Source: Rhodococcus sp. Leaf278
Lineage (GTDB): Bacteria > Actinomycetota > Actinomycetes > Mycobacteriales > Mycobacteriaceae
DNA: 64,000 nucleotides
Reading direction: 5' to 3'
Assembly (NCBI RefSeq): GCF_001426085.1
Contig: NZ_LMRR01000002.1
Location: 153,038-217,037 of the forward strand
Below the pieces are notes generated by a model. It saw only the letters and a list, made by a program, of their open reading frames with translations. It made no database searches and was not told where the DNA came from. A program made the translations under genes and the position numbers. This document shows, in pieces, positions 28,177-36,884 of this stretch (position 1 is the stretch's first letter; each line of letters begins with the position of its first letter).

Positions 28177-29544
28177 ATGACGGACTCGAAGGCAGTCGAC
28201 ATCGACCACCTCACCCACACTCTCCGCGACCGCAACATCGCGGGGGTGACCATCGGCTGGGTCGACAACAACGGCATTGTCCGATCGCGCACCGTACCCA
28301 CCGCAGAACTGACCGCCGCCGCACGGCGTGGAGTAGGAGTTACCGCAGTCTTCGCGGTGTTCGATTCGCACGACGGGATCACATTCGCCCACGATGGACT
28401 GTCGACTCCGTCCGGCGATGTTCGGTTGATTCCGGTGGTCGACACCTTGGCGAGCGTGGTCGCGCTCGCCGGCCAACCGGGGCTTGCCTGGGTACACGGA
28501 CGACAGGTCTCGGCGGACGGCTCTCCCTGGCCCTACGACCAACGCGCTGTTCTCGAGCGGCAGGTGCAGAAGGCGTCCGATGCCGGTTTCGAGGTCCGGG
28601 CCGGATTCGAGATCGAGTTCGCCCTGACCCGAGAATCGGACGGACTATCCGCACATCGCGGACCTGCGTACTCCGCGAACGCACTCCGCGATGTCGACGA
28701 ATTCGTCGTCCTATTGCTCGAGGCGTTGTCTGCGAACGGCCTCGACATCGGTCAGATTCATGCCGAGTACGGCGGCTCCCAGCTGGAGATCGCACTGAGT
28801 CCACTCGATCCACTTGCTGCAGCCGATGCGCAAGTTCTCGCGCGGCAGACCATCCATGCAGCAGCACGAGCCCAGGGGCTGAGGGCAAGCTTTGCTCCCC
28901 TGCCCTCGTCGAGCAGTGCGGGTAACGGGTGGCACCTGCACACTTCCCTGGTTCGGGGCGGACACAACGCCTTGACGGGCGATGGAGAGTACGGACTGTC
29001 CGACACCGGGCGGGCGTACATCGCAGGCCTCGTTCGAGAACTCCCGGGACTCACTGCCATCACGGCACCGAGTTCGGGGTCGCTGCTGCGTCGTCGACCG
29101 GGCTACTGGGCAGGTGCCTTCGGGTTCTGGGGCGTCGAAAACCGTGAGGCTGCAGTGCGACTCGTACCGGCCACTCCCCTTCTCGGCCCGGAACACACGA
29201 ACGTCGAGTTGAAGGCATGCGACGCGTCCGCCAATCCCTATCTGGCGCTGGCCGTCACGATCGCGGCCGGCCTGTCGGGAGTGGCGGATTCGGCGCAGTT
29301 GCCGTCACCGGTGCAGGAGGACGTGGGAGGTTGGGACGATGCTCGTCGCGAGGCCGCGGGGATCTCGCCTCTCGCAACGACCCACGCGCAGCAGCGCGAG
29401 AATCTACTGTCGTCAGCTCTGGTCCGAGACGTGTTGGGCGAGGAACTTCTGGGCGCATTCGTTGCCTGCCGGGACGCCGATGCCACGTGGGCGGAGAGCC
29501 ATACCGAGGACGAACTGCTCGAATCGTTGCGCTGGATCTACTGA
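28177..29544 (+). CDS. Glutamine synthetase-family protein (GlnA3/GlnA4-like, not nitrogen-assimilation GlnA)
   Basis: A 455-residue ATP-grasping ligase of the glutamine synthetase family. The N-terminal beta-grasp domain (GVTIGWVDNNGIVRSRTVPT) and catalytic domain motifs FEIEFAL, HAEYGGSQLEIALSP, GNGWHLHTSL and the late ENREAAVRLVP are visible; the last carries the Arg/Glu metal-site elements. The adenylylation-loop Tyr region of GlnA1 is not recognised. Members of this branch glutamylate amines such as polyamines or ethanolamine, so a gamma-glutamyl-amine ligase is the best guess. A TAACGT -10 at 28165 suggests a nearly leaderless transcript. The next gene follows after one base. Confidence 0.85.
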   Translation: MTDSKAVDIDHLTHTLRDRNIAGVTIGWVDNNGIVRSRTVPTAELTAAARRGVGVTAVFAVFDSHDGITFAHDGLSTPSGDVRLIPVVDTLASVVALAGQPGLAWVHGRQVSADGSPWPYDQRAVLERQVQKASDAGFEVRAGFEIEFALTRESDGLSAHRGPAYSANALRDVDEFVVLLLEALSANGLDIGQIHAEYGGSQLEIALSPLDPLAAADAQVLARQTIHAAARAQGLRASFAPLPSSSSAGNGWHLHTSLVRGGHNALTGDGEYGLSDTGRAYIAGLVRELPGLTAITAPSSGSLLRRRPGYWAGAFGFWGVENREAAVRLVPATPLLGPEHTNVELKACDASANPYLALAVTIAAGLSGVADSAQLPSPVQEDVGGWDDARREAAGISPLATTHAQQRENLLSSALVRDVLGEELLGAFVACRDADATWAESHTEDELLESLRWIY

Positions 29545-29545
29545 G

Positions 29546-30244
29546 ATGCTGCGACGGTTTGCCGGGGCAAGCGCCATTGTTTCGACTCTCGATCATGTTC
29601 TGCCGCAACCGGATCAACTCTGCGGGCCGTTCTCGGCTTCGGTGGCACTGACGGCCGTCATGGGCTACGACGCACCGGACGTGACAACACTCGCGGTCGC
29701 ATCGAGGTCTGCGATCTGGCCGGGCGAGATCGACTCGGGCCGCCCTCCCGGAACCCCTCGACTCACCGGTGGGTGGGATGTACTGCCGAGGGCCGCATCG
29801 ATCGATTCGGCCGGGACCACTGCGGCAGGTCTCGCGGAAGGCATCGAGACTGCAACCGATCATCGCGTCGCCGTGGTTCCGGTCATGGGACCCGCTACCG
29901 ACGGACTGCGCGCCCTTCTTGACCGCCTCGGCGACAGGCCGTTCCGCTTCGGCCTGGTGGCGAATGTGCATACCAGAGGGCTGACCGAATTCGATTGGAA
30001 CGTGGGACATTTCGTTACAGTCTGGGGATTCGATCCGGTCGAGGACGTAGTGGCGATTGCCGACACCTATCGGGAACTCGGAGACCCGGATATGTCACCC
30101 GGATGTCGAACCGTCTCCACCGACGTTTTCGCATCGGCGATGTCCGACCGTGGCCTGCTGCTGATCGTCGACCGCCAGGACCATCATGCAGCGGTAAGTC
30201 TGGTCCGCTCTCTGGGGCTACGACACGACGTGTGGTCGGCGTGA
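29546..30244 (+). CDS. Papain-like (C39/transglutaminase-like) protein of unknown function
   Basis: A 232-residue protein with an apparent cysteine-hydrolase arrangement: Cys in QLCGPFSASVALTAV (near residue 24), His in DWNVGHFVTVWGFD (near 155) and Asp in VVAIADTY. That order and spacing fit a C39/papain-like fold. It starts one base after the glutamine-synthetase-like gene, so the two are co-translated and probably act together, for example ligase plus amidase on a gamma-glutamyl compound; that is inference. No signal peptide is seen. Not assigned to a characterised family. Confidence 0.65.
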   Translation: MLRRFAGASAIVSTLDHVLPQPDQLCGPFSASVALTAVMGYDAPDVTTLAVASRSAIWPGEIDSGRPPGTPRLTGGWDVLPRAASIDSAGTTAAGLAEGIETATDHRVAVVPVMGPATDGLRALLDRLGDRPFRFGLVANVHTRGLTEFDWNVGHFVTVWGFDPVEDVVAIADTYRELGDPDMSPGCRTVSTDVFASAMSDRGLLLIVDRQDHHAAVSLVRSLGLRHDVWSA

Positions 30245-30268
30245 CCGTCAGGACCTGAGCAACGCAAA

Positions 30269-30302
30269 ATGGGCGTGGGTTCCATTCGGAACCCACGCCC
30301 AT
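30269..30302. terminator. Bidirectional terminator between 30244 and rpsN
   Basis: Perfect 15-base stem ATGGGCGTGGGTTCC / GGAACCCACGCCCAT with loop ATTC, between two convergent transcription units. On the minus strand a short T-run (ATTTTG) follows, so it should end the rplN-rplX-rplE-rpsN transcript efficiently. Confidence 0.85.
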
Positions 30303-30335
30303 CAGCGTGGTGTGGTGAAGCCCGAGGGCCTCAGA

Positions 30336-30521
30336 TCACCAGGAGCTCTTGCGAACTCCGGGAAGCTCTCCGGCGTGTGCCATTTCGCGCACGCAGATAC
30401 GGCAGAGGCCGAACTTGCGGAACACGGAATGGGGACGGCCGCAGCGGTTGCAGCGAGTGTATGCACGCACCGCGAACTTCGGCTTCTTGTTGGCCTTGTT
30501 GACCAATGCCTTCTTCGCCAT
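30336..30521 (-). CDS. rpsN: 30S ribosomal protein S14, zinc-binding type Z
   Basis: A 61-residue S14 with both Cys pairs ([20 protein letters not shown] and following CV), the zinc-dependent form. Start [20 protein letters not shown]. It is the last gene before the terminator at 30269-30302, where the spc operon is interrupted. Confidence 0.98.
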   Translation of the reverse strand: MAKKALVNKANKKPKFAVRAYTRCNRCGRPHSVFRKFGLCRICVREMAHAGELPGVRKSSW

Positions 30522-30525
30522 GGAC

Positions 30526-31098
30526 TCAGTTCTCCTTGAACGGGAAGCCGAGGTGCTTGAGCAGCGCGCGGCCTTCTTCGTTGTTGGTTGCGGTGGTTAC
30601 TACGGTGATGTCCATACCGCGCGGACGATCGATCTTGTCCACGTCGATCTCGTGGAACATCGACTGCTCGTTGAGGCCGAACGTGTAGTTTCCGTTGCCG
30701 TCGAACTGCGTGCCCGAGAGGCCGCGGAAGTCCCTGATTCGGGGAAGGGCAATGGAGACCAGACGGTCGAGGAACTCCCACATGCGGTCGCCACGGAGGG
30801 TGACGCGTGCGCCGATGGGCATTCCTTCGCGCAGCTTGAACTGTGCGATGGACTTGCGAGCCTTGCGGATCTCCGGCTTCTGGCCGGTGATGGCAGCGAG
30901 GTCGGCAACTGCACCGTTGATCAGCTTGGCGTCACGGGCGGCGTCGCCGACACCCATGTTGACGACGACCTTGACGATGCCGGGGATCTGCATGACGTTC
31001 TCGTATGCAAATTCGGTGTTCAGGGCGTCTTTGATCTCGGCGCGGTAGCGCGCCTTGAGGCGGGGCTGTTCGCCGGCGATGTTTTCGGTGGTAGTCAT
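30526..31098 (-). CDS. rplE: 50S ribosomal protein L5
   Basis: Binds 5S rRNA and contacts P-site tRNA; 190 residues. [20 protein letters not shown] is the actinobacterial N-terminus, with [20 protein letters not shown] and [20 protein letters not shown] downstream. The ATG at 31098 is one base after rplX ends; the longer open frame upstream is antisense-like read-through of rplX. Confidence 0.98.
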   Translation of the reverse strand: MTTTENIAGEQPRLKARYRAEIKDALNTEFAYENVMQIPGIVKVVVNMGVGDAARDAKLINGAVADLAAITGQKPEIRKARKSIAQFKLREGMPIGARVTLRGDRMWEFLDRLVSIALPRIRDFRGLSGTQFDGNGNYTFGLNEQSMFHEIDVDKIDRPRGMDITVVTTATNNEEGRALLKHLGFPFKEN

Positions 31099-31099
31099 C

Positions 31100-31417
31100 T
31101 CAGATGTCCTTCCCGTTCTTGCGGGAAACACGAACGCGCTTGCCGGATTCCTCATCGGTCCGGTAGCCCACGCGAGTGGGGTTTCCGTCCGAGTCGACCA
31201 CTGCGACGTTCGATACGTGGATCGGGGCTTCCTGAGTGACGATGCCACCCGAGGATGCGCCGCGCTGGTTGGCGGAGACCGCGGTGTGCTTCTTGATGCG
31301 GTTCACGCCCTCGACCAGAACCTTGGAGTCAGCGGGGTAGGCCTGAATGACCTTGCCCTTGGCACCCTTGTCCTTGCCTGCGATCACGAGAACGGTGTCG
31401 CCCTTGTGCACCTTCAT
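31100..31417 (-). CDS. rplX: 50S ribosomal protein L24
   Basis: Assembly-initiator protein with a KOW motif: [20 protein letters not shown] at the start; 105 residues. Its ATG abuts the rplN stop directly. Confidence 0.98.
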   Translation of the reverse strand: MKVHKGDTVLVIAGKDKGAKGKVIQAYPADSKVLVEGVNRIKKHTAVSANQRGASSGGIVTQEAPIHVSNVAVVDSDGNPTRVGYRTDEESGKRVRVSRKNGKDI

Positions 31418-31786
31418 TTACAGCACCTCCGGGGCGAGCGAAACGATCTTCATGAACTTCTTCTCGCGCAGCTCACGGCCGACCGGGCCGAAGATACGGG
31501 TTCCACGGGGATCGTTGTCCGGCTTGATCAGCACAGCAGCGTTCTCGTCGAAACGGATGTACGAGCCATCCGGACGGCGACGCTCCTTGACGGTGCGGAC
31601 GATGACGGCCTTGACGACCTCACCCTTCTTGATGTTTCCACCGGGGATGGCGTCTTTCACCGTAGCTACGATGATGTCGCCGATTCCGGCGTAGCGACGT
31701 GACGAGCCACCGAGAACGCGGATGCAAAGGATTTCCTTTGCGCCCGTGTTATCAGCGACGCGTACTCGCGACTCCTGCTGAATCAC
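31418..31786 (-). CDS. rplN: 50S ribosomal protein L14
   Basis: 122 residues: [40 protein letters not shown] and [20 protein letters not shown]. It normally continues the rpsQ transcript; here it begins a separate unit after block B. Confidence 0.98.
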   Translation of the reverse strand: MIQQESRVRVADNTGAKEILCIRVLGGSSRRYAGIGDIIVATVKDAIPGGNIKKGEVVKAVIVRTVKERRRPDGSYIRFDENAAVLIKPDNDPRGTRIFGPVGRELREKKFMKIVSLAPEVL

Positions 31787-31899
31787 TCACTTCTCCTTGA
31801 CCTGGATGTACGTACGTGCCGGATTTCCGTCCCGACACGCGCGGTCGGCTGCCGGGCACGGGCGCACGAAGACACACCGCTGCCGCAGGCAACCGGTCA

Positions 31900-31929
31900 A
31901 GTGTAGGGGAACGTGCCACCCGGATCCAA
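31900..31929 (-). promoter_or_regulatory. Predicted promoter of rplN-rplX-rplE-rpsN
   Basis: TTGGAT (-35, 31924-31929) and TACACT (-10, 31900-31905), 18 bases apart on the minus strand, about 110 bases before rplN. The -10 region and the next dozen bases match the rpsH promoter (24575-24595) with two mismatches in about 21 positions. Confidence 0.65.
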
Positions 31930-32023
31930 ATCGTGCTCGCCCGGTCACAGCAGTCGTCTGCAGACTCGGAACTCTCGGTACGGTTTCGGAGATGGAGCAT
32001 CTTCGGATCGTCGAGGCGGGGCG

Positions 32024-33061
32024 ATGACGTCGGACGACGTTACCGCGGGTTGGTGGTCCGGCCTACCCGTGGATCGAGTCGTTCGGGTACGTGGTGCCAC
32101 CGAACGCGAACTCGCCGATTCGGTGAACCCGCTGCCCACCGCTGCGCCTGCAATCGTTTTCTTCGCACTCGAGCCTGCGTCCGCGAAACGGACTGTCGAC
32201 CTCGTGGATGCCGTGGTCGACCAACTGGAGAACGCGGCAGCGGACTCGGCTGAACTCTGGCTTCCGGAATTCGACCACCAGTCGGGCACGTCCACATTGG
32301 ATCGGCGCGCCGCGCGCACGGCAGCTGTGCGGCTGGCCGCCGATACCGTGCACTTCGGGCCCTACGTCGGAGCTCTCGCCGACGCCGCCGTCGACGGGCG
32401 CTTGCCGCGTCGTGCAGCGTTCACAGTCGAAACCAGGGCAGCAGGTTCGGCGCGATTGCTTGCGGTTGCGCAAGGGCGCAGTTCCGCCGCGCTCGTGTTG
32501 GTCGTACCCACGGGAGTCGATGCCGATGTCGCCGCCACTGCGGCCGAGTGGCTGTGTACGCACGCCGGGATGGCGGTATGGGTTATCGGGGACGGAGCGT
32601 CGGGCATGGATCGGTTCCCGTCGGTGTCGGTTCGTGCACCCGCAGTGCCCACCGGCGTCAGCACCGTCCTCGATCGCTTCCGCCCACTCAGCTATCCACC
32701 GATCGCCGGATACCCGCACCCGGCCAGCGATCCGGAAAAACGCCTCTATCGCGCGCTGGACGTGCACGAGTGGGCCACCGGGCGGGAGCACAATCGCTCG
32801 ATCCGGCTCGGCGAACTGAGCCGACCTTTCACAGTCGACGTACTGTGGCGCACCGAGAGAGTCGTCGTCGAGATCGACGGCAACGAACACCGAGCACCCG
32901 AGCGTTTCGCCGAGGACCGCGTGCGCGACAACCAACTGCAGACCCACGGTTACATCGTGTTGCGGTTCACCAACGCTCAGGTGATGGACGACCCGCACCG
33001 CGCTGTCGCTACCATCCGCGAGGCAGTATCGAGAAGACGATCGAAGGGGGATCCTCGATGA
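32024..33061 (+). CDS. DUF559-type (PD-(D/E)XK/Vsr-like) predicted nuclease
   Basis: A 345-residue protein. The last 110 residues form a DUF559-like restriction-endonuclease fold: FTVDVLWRTERVVVEIDGNE carries the Asp and the Glu-x-Asp of the active site, followed by DNQLQTHGYIVLRFTNAQVM, the typical closing strand. The N-terminal 230 residues are an Ala/Val-rich alpha/beta region I do not recognise. The ATG at 32024 follows GAGGCGGGG; a TACGGT -10-like element lies at 31979-31984. Its stop overlaps the next gene (ATGA). It opens a four-gene operon that separates rplN from rpsQ. Confidence 0.75.
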   Translation: MTSDDVTAGWWSGLPVDRVVRVRGATERELADSVNPLPTAAPAIVFFALEPASAKRTVDLVDAVVDQLENAAADSAELWLPEFDHQSGTSTLDRRAARTAAVRLAADTVHFGPYVGALADAAVDGRLPRRAAFTVETRAAGSARLLAVAQGRSSAALVLVVPTGVDADVAATAAEWLCTHAGMAVWVIGDGASGMDRFPSVSVRAPAVPTGVSTVLDRFRPLSYPPIAGYPHPASDPEKRLYRALDVHEWATGREHNRSIRLGELSRPFTVDVLWRTERVVVEIDGNEHRAPERFAEDRVRDNQLQTHGYIVLRFTNAQVMDDPHRAVATIREAVSRRRSKGDPR

Positions 33062-33711
33062 GTACCGAAGAACTGAACGGGACCGAAGCAGCAGTGCTAC
33101 TGGTCCTGATGGCCGAAGCGAGTCCGGTCAAGAATTCCGAACTCAAAACGATGGGTCCCGAATTGGCGAAGCCTTCTCGCGACAAGTTGAAGAACGCCGG
33201 TCTGATCGAGGTGAACACCTCGGTTCGCCCGATGACGCTCGAACTGACCGACAAGGGATGGCGCACGTGCGGCGAACTCATCGGCGGGGAACCCCCGGCT
33301 CGATCGACCGGAGCCGGTAAGGCGATGTTCACCGTGCTGGCCGGCTTGCGTCGATGGCTCGATCGGACCGACAGCCGTCCGGCGGATGTGTTCTCGCCCC
33401 GCGGTGACGAGCCTGCGACCGAACCGGCACCCGAGAAGTCCGACGAGACCGTCGACCTCGAGGCCAGTATTCGCGGTGCTTACGCGCGGCTCGCACGCGA
33501 ACCCGGCAGCACAGTTCGACTCTCGCGACTGCGAAACGAGTTGCACGACATACCGAGAACCGATCTCGACGACGCTCTCACCCGTCTGCGTCGGGCGCCG
33601 GACGTCTCGCTGATCCCCGAAGAGAATCAGAAGACACTGACGGACGAGGAACGTGCTGCCGCCGTCGTCGTCGGTAATCAGCAGAACCACCTTCTCTCGA
33701 TCGAAGCATGA
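33058..33711 (+). CDS. Winged-helix-like protein linked to the HerA-type ATPase
   Basis: A 217-residue protein. The first 80 residues look like a winged helix (AAVLLVLMAEASPVKNSELK, then KLKNAGLIEVNTSVRPMTLE and LTDKGW). A charged linker follows, and residues 140-217 hold a second small helical unit (LRNELHDIPRTDLDDALTRL) with a basic/acidic tail. It overlaps its neighbours on both sides by ATGA, implying fixed stoichiometry with the nuclease and the ATPase. Probably the DNA- or partner-recognition subunit. No named family assigned. Confidence 0.65.
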   Translation: MSTEELNGTEAAVLLVLMAEASPVKNSELKTMGPELAKPSRDKLKNAGLIEVNTSVRPMTLELTDKGWRTCGELIGGEPPARSTGAGKAMFTVLAGLRRWLDRTDSRPADVFSPRGDEPATEPAPEKSDETVDLEASIRGAYARLAREPGSTVRLSRLRNELHDIPRTDLDDALTRLRRAPDVSLIPEENQKTLTDEERAAAVVVGNQQNHLLSIEA

Positions 33712-36700
33712 TGGGCGTTGAGTCGACGATGACGGACAACGAGCAGATCCGAGCTCTCGAATCGGTGCGGCTGAGCTGGGCACCGACACCCGACGACGTG
33801 TGGCGTTCGCAGTCGAACGTGCACGTGCCGGGGATGCACGAGCGGGTGTTCCTCGAAGTGATGAATGCGTACGACGACGCAGACGCGTCCGACGACGCCA
33901 GCCCTCTCGGTGTCGTCGTACGCGGGCCTGCGGGCTCGGGCAAGACGCACCTACTGGGTCAGGTGCGTGAGGAAGTACAGCTCAAAGGCGGGTACTTCTT
34001 CCTGATCCGGCTCCTCGATGCCGCCGGATTCTGGCGCTCGACGCTGATGGGGATGCTCGACGACCTGATGCGCCCGTCCGGACGAGGATCCGACAGTCAG
34101 CTCGATTTGCTGCTCCGACGCCTGTGCGAGATCGGCGACATGTCCGAGGACCAGCGCGCAAAGATCATGGGCGAGAACATGATCGATGCCGAGACACTCG
34201 ATGCCTTTGTCACCGCGGTGTACAAGGTGCACCCCCGCCATCGCCGGACGTCGCAGCACACACTGCGCGCGCTGGTGCTGTCCATTGCCCCGGACTCCGC
34301 AGTTCAGGACCTGGGCGATGCATACCTGCAGTCCATCGACGACGTCGATCCCGAGGAGTTCTCGGGATGGGGAATTCGCCGTGCCGAGCTCGGCCATCAG
34401 GGCATCGCCGAGAACATTTCGCGACTGCTCGCGATCACCGGCCCGACCATTCTCGCGATCGACCAGATCGACACTCTCGTCGCCCAGTCGCGCACCGGAT
34501 CCGATCAGGAGTTCGCCGACGCGCAGGAGGACAAGGTAGTCGAACAGCTGGCGCACGGGCTGATGTCTCTGCGCGAGACACTCCCCCGCACCGCCTCGGT
34601 GCTGTCGGCCCTGTCGAGTGCGTGGGAACTGATCGCCGCCCGCGGAGTCGCTCCCATGCGTGACCGTTTCCGAGTCACTCAGTCGCTCAAGCCGATTCCA
34701 TCGTCGGACGTCGGTCGCCTGCTGCTCGGCCGGCGCCTGGCAGCCTGCTTCCTCGAAGCCGGCTTCACTCCGCCGCACCCGACGTGGCCGGTGGCCCCGG
34801 ACGCGTTCGAGCAAGCCCCGGACTTCACTCCGCGTCAGCTGCTCATCGCCGTCGACCGCCACATCCGGCACTGCCTCGACACCGGCGTCGCATCGGAATT
34901 GGAGAGTTTCACGGATAAGTCCGGGCCCGCGGACGCGCCGGACCTCCCGAAAGCACGGGTCGACGAACTCGCTTTGCTCGACGATCGCTACGAAGAACTT
35001 CGCAAACAGGTCGATGTGACCGTCCCCCTGCGACCCGACAGTGAGGACTCGATCGTTCCCGCTCTGCTGTCCGCGGGTCTGACCGCCTGGATTCACGAAC
35101 ATCAGTCGTCCGACGACAGTCTGGCGCAGGACCCGCCCCCGAGCGGCAAACCTGCCCTACACGCTCGGCTACGCCACACCGTCGATACCGACACGGACGA
35201 CGAGGAGCATTGGTGCTTCCGTGCGGTGACGTCCGGCAACGCTCGGGCCGCACTGGCCCGAGTGGAGCGCGCAGTGACCACGGCAGGACTTCGCGTCGAC
35301 ATGCCCAAGCGGCGGTTGATTCTGATCAGGAACGACCCGTGGCCCAACGGCGCGAAGACCGAGCAGACAATCGCGGCGCTGCGTCGTGCCGGTGGCGTCG
35401 TTGTACCCCTCGGCGACGAGGACCGGCGGGCTTTGGCGGCGTTGTCGACCCTGTTGAGCGAGAACTCCCCCGCACTCACCTCCTGGCTGCTCGCGCGCAA
35501 GCCGGCACACGACGTCGAATTGTTCGGGGCGGTGTTGCCTGCCGTGAGTGTCGTCGACGACGACACGGCGCTCATCGAACCGGAGGCACCGATCACGGCT
35601 TCGGCACCGACCGCGTCGCGTCGGCCGTCCATCGTGGTGGGTGCCGAATTGAGCACCGGGGCCGACGTCGCTGTGCCCCTCGAAGCGTTGCGCAAGCACA
35701 CAGCTATCTTCGCGGGCTCCGGCTCCGGCAAGACGGTGCTTATCCGCCGACTGGTGGAAGAGTGTGCGCTGCAGGGCGTTTCGGCGATCGTACTCGACGT
35801 CAACAACGACCTGGCTCGGCTCGGCACCGCATGGCCGGAGGACGAGCGAACCTGGCCGCCGGGGGACGAAGCCAAGGCGACGGCGTATCTGCGCGACACC
35901 GATGTCGTGGTCTGGACGCCACGGAAGTCTGCCGGTCGCCCGCTCAGTTTCCAACCGCTTCCCGATTTCGTCAGCGTCCTCGGCGACGCCGACGAGTTCG
36001 AGGCCTCCGTCGAGTCCGCACTGGCCTCGCTCGAGCCGGCCGCCGGCGTTCTCGGTACGTCACAGAAGGCCAAACACGGTCGGGCCGTGCTGAAGTCGGC
36101 ACTGGATCTGTTCGGTCGACGGCCGCACGGTGGCAATCTCACCGACTTCATCGACTTGCTCGAGGAATTCCCCGAGGACGGCAGCGAAATGCGCGACGCC
36201 GTACGCATCGCTGCCGGGCTGGCCGAGAATCTCAAAGCCGCCGCCGCGAACGATCCGATGTTCGCCGGGGCAGGGACACCGGTCGATCCGGCAGTTCTGC
36301 TGACGCCTGTCGAGGGCAAGAAGGCCAGGGTGTCGGTGATCAACCTTGCTGGTTTGACCACCGACGAACAGAAGCAGAGCTTCGTCAACCAGTTGCAGAT
36401 GGGCTTGTTCGCCTGGATAAAGAAGAATCCGGCGGGGGACCGGCCGCTGGGCGGACTGTTCGTCATGGACGAGGCACAGAACTTCGCGCCGTCGGACAGG
36501 ACGACTGCGGCGACACACAGCACCCTCGCTCTGGCTTCGCAGGCACGCAAGTACGGACTCGGCCTGGTGTTTGCGACCCAGGCTCCGAAGGGCCTGCACA
36601 ACCGCATTGCGGGCAATGCGTCGACTCAGTTCTACGGTCTGCTGAACAGTCCGTCGCAAGTCGATGCGGCCAAGGAGATGGCGCGAGTCAAGGGCGGTTC

Positions 36701-36851
36701 TGTTCCCGACGTCGGGCGGCTGCCCGCCGGTCAGTTCTACGCGGCCGTGGAAGGTGCCGAGTTCCGGCGCACGGCCACTCCCCTGTGCCTGTCGTACCAC
36801 CCCAAGAGCCCACCGACCGAGGAAGAAGTCATCGAACTGGCGCGTTCCTGA
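33708..36851 (+). CDS. Double ATPase: N-terminal AAA domain fused to C-terminal HerA/FtsK-like translocase
   Basis: A 1047-residue protein with two P-loop modules. N-terminal AAA: Walker A RGPAGSGKTHLL (73-84) and Walker B TILAIDQID (about 249). C-terminal HerA-type module: Walker A FAGSGSGKTVLIRRL (about 667), AIVLDVNNDLARLG, Walker B GGLFVMDEAQNFAPS (about 915), then the sensor/Arg region GLVFATQAPKGLHNRIAGNA. HerA-like hexamers pump DNA and in bacteria commonly pair with nucleases in antiphage systems. The central 350-650 region is not recognised and may be regulatory. Start ATG 33708 overlaps the previous stop; the ATG at 33711 is in the next codon. Confidence 0.85.
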   Translation: MMGVESTMTDNEQIRALESVRLSWAPTPDDVWRSQSNVHVPGMHERVFLEVMNAYDDADASDDASPLGVVVRGPAGSGKTHLLGQVREEVQLKGGYFFLIRLLDAAGFWRSTLMGMLDDLMRPSGRGSDSQLDLLLRRLCEIGDMSEDQRAKIMGENMIDAETLDAFVTAVYKVHPRHRRTSQHTLRALVLSIAPDSAVQDLGDAYLQSIDDVDPEEFSGWGIRRAELGHQGIAENISRLLAITGPTILAIDQIDTLVAQSRTGSDQEFADAQEDKVVEQLAHGLMSLRETLPRTASVLSALSSAWELIAARGVAPMRDRFRVTQSLKPIPSSDVGRLLLGRRLAACFLEAGFTPPHPTWPVAPDAFEQAPDFTPRQLLIAVDRHIRHCLDTGVASELESFTDKSGPADAPDLPKARVDELALLDDRYEELRKQVDVTVPLRPDSEDSIVPALLSAGLTAWIHEHQSSDDSLAQDPPPSGKPALHARLRHTVDTDTDDEEHWCFRAVTSGNARAALARVERAVTTAGLRVDMPKRRLILIRNDPWPNGAKTEQTIAALRRAGGVVVPLGDEDRRALAALSTLLSENSPALTSWLLARKPAHDVELFGAVLPAVSVVDDDTALIEPEAPITASAPTASRRPSIVVGAELSTGADVAVPLEALRKHTAIFAGSGSGKTVLIRRLVEECALQGVSAIVLDVNNDLARLGTAWPEDERTWPPGDEAKATAYLRDTDVVVWTPRKSAGRPLSFQPLPDFVSVLGDADEFEASVESALASLEPAAGVLGTSQKAKHGRAVLKSALDLFGRRPHGGNLTDFIDLLEEFPEDGSEMRDAVRIAAGLAENLKAAAANDPMFAGAGTPVDPAVLLTPVEGKKARVSVINLAGLTTDEQKQSFVNQLQMGLFAWIKKNPAGDRPLGGLFVMDEAQNFAPSDRTTAATHSTLALASQARKYGLGLVFATQAPKGLHNRIAGNASTQFYGLLNSPSQVDAAKEMARVKGGSVPDVGRLPAGQFYAAVEGAEFRRTATPLCLSYHPKSPPTEEEVIELARS

Positions 36852-36884
36852 CAGCAAGCGTCCGACACTGGCACACTGGATCCG

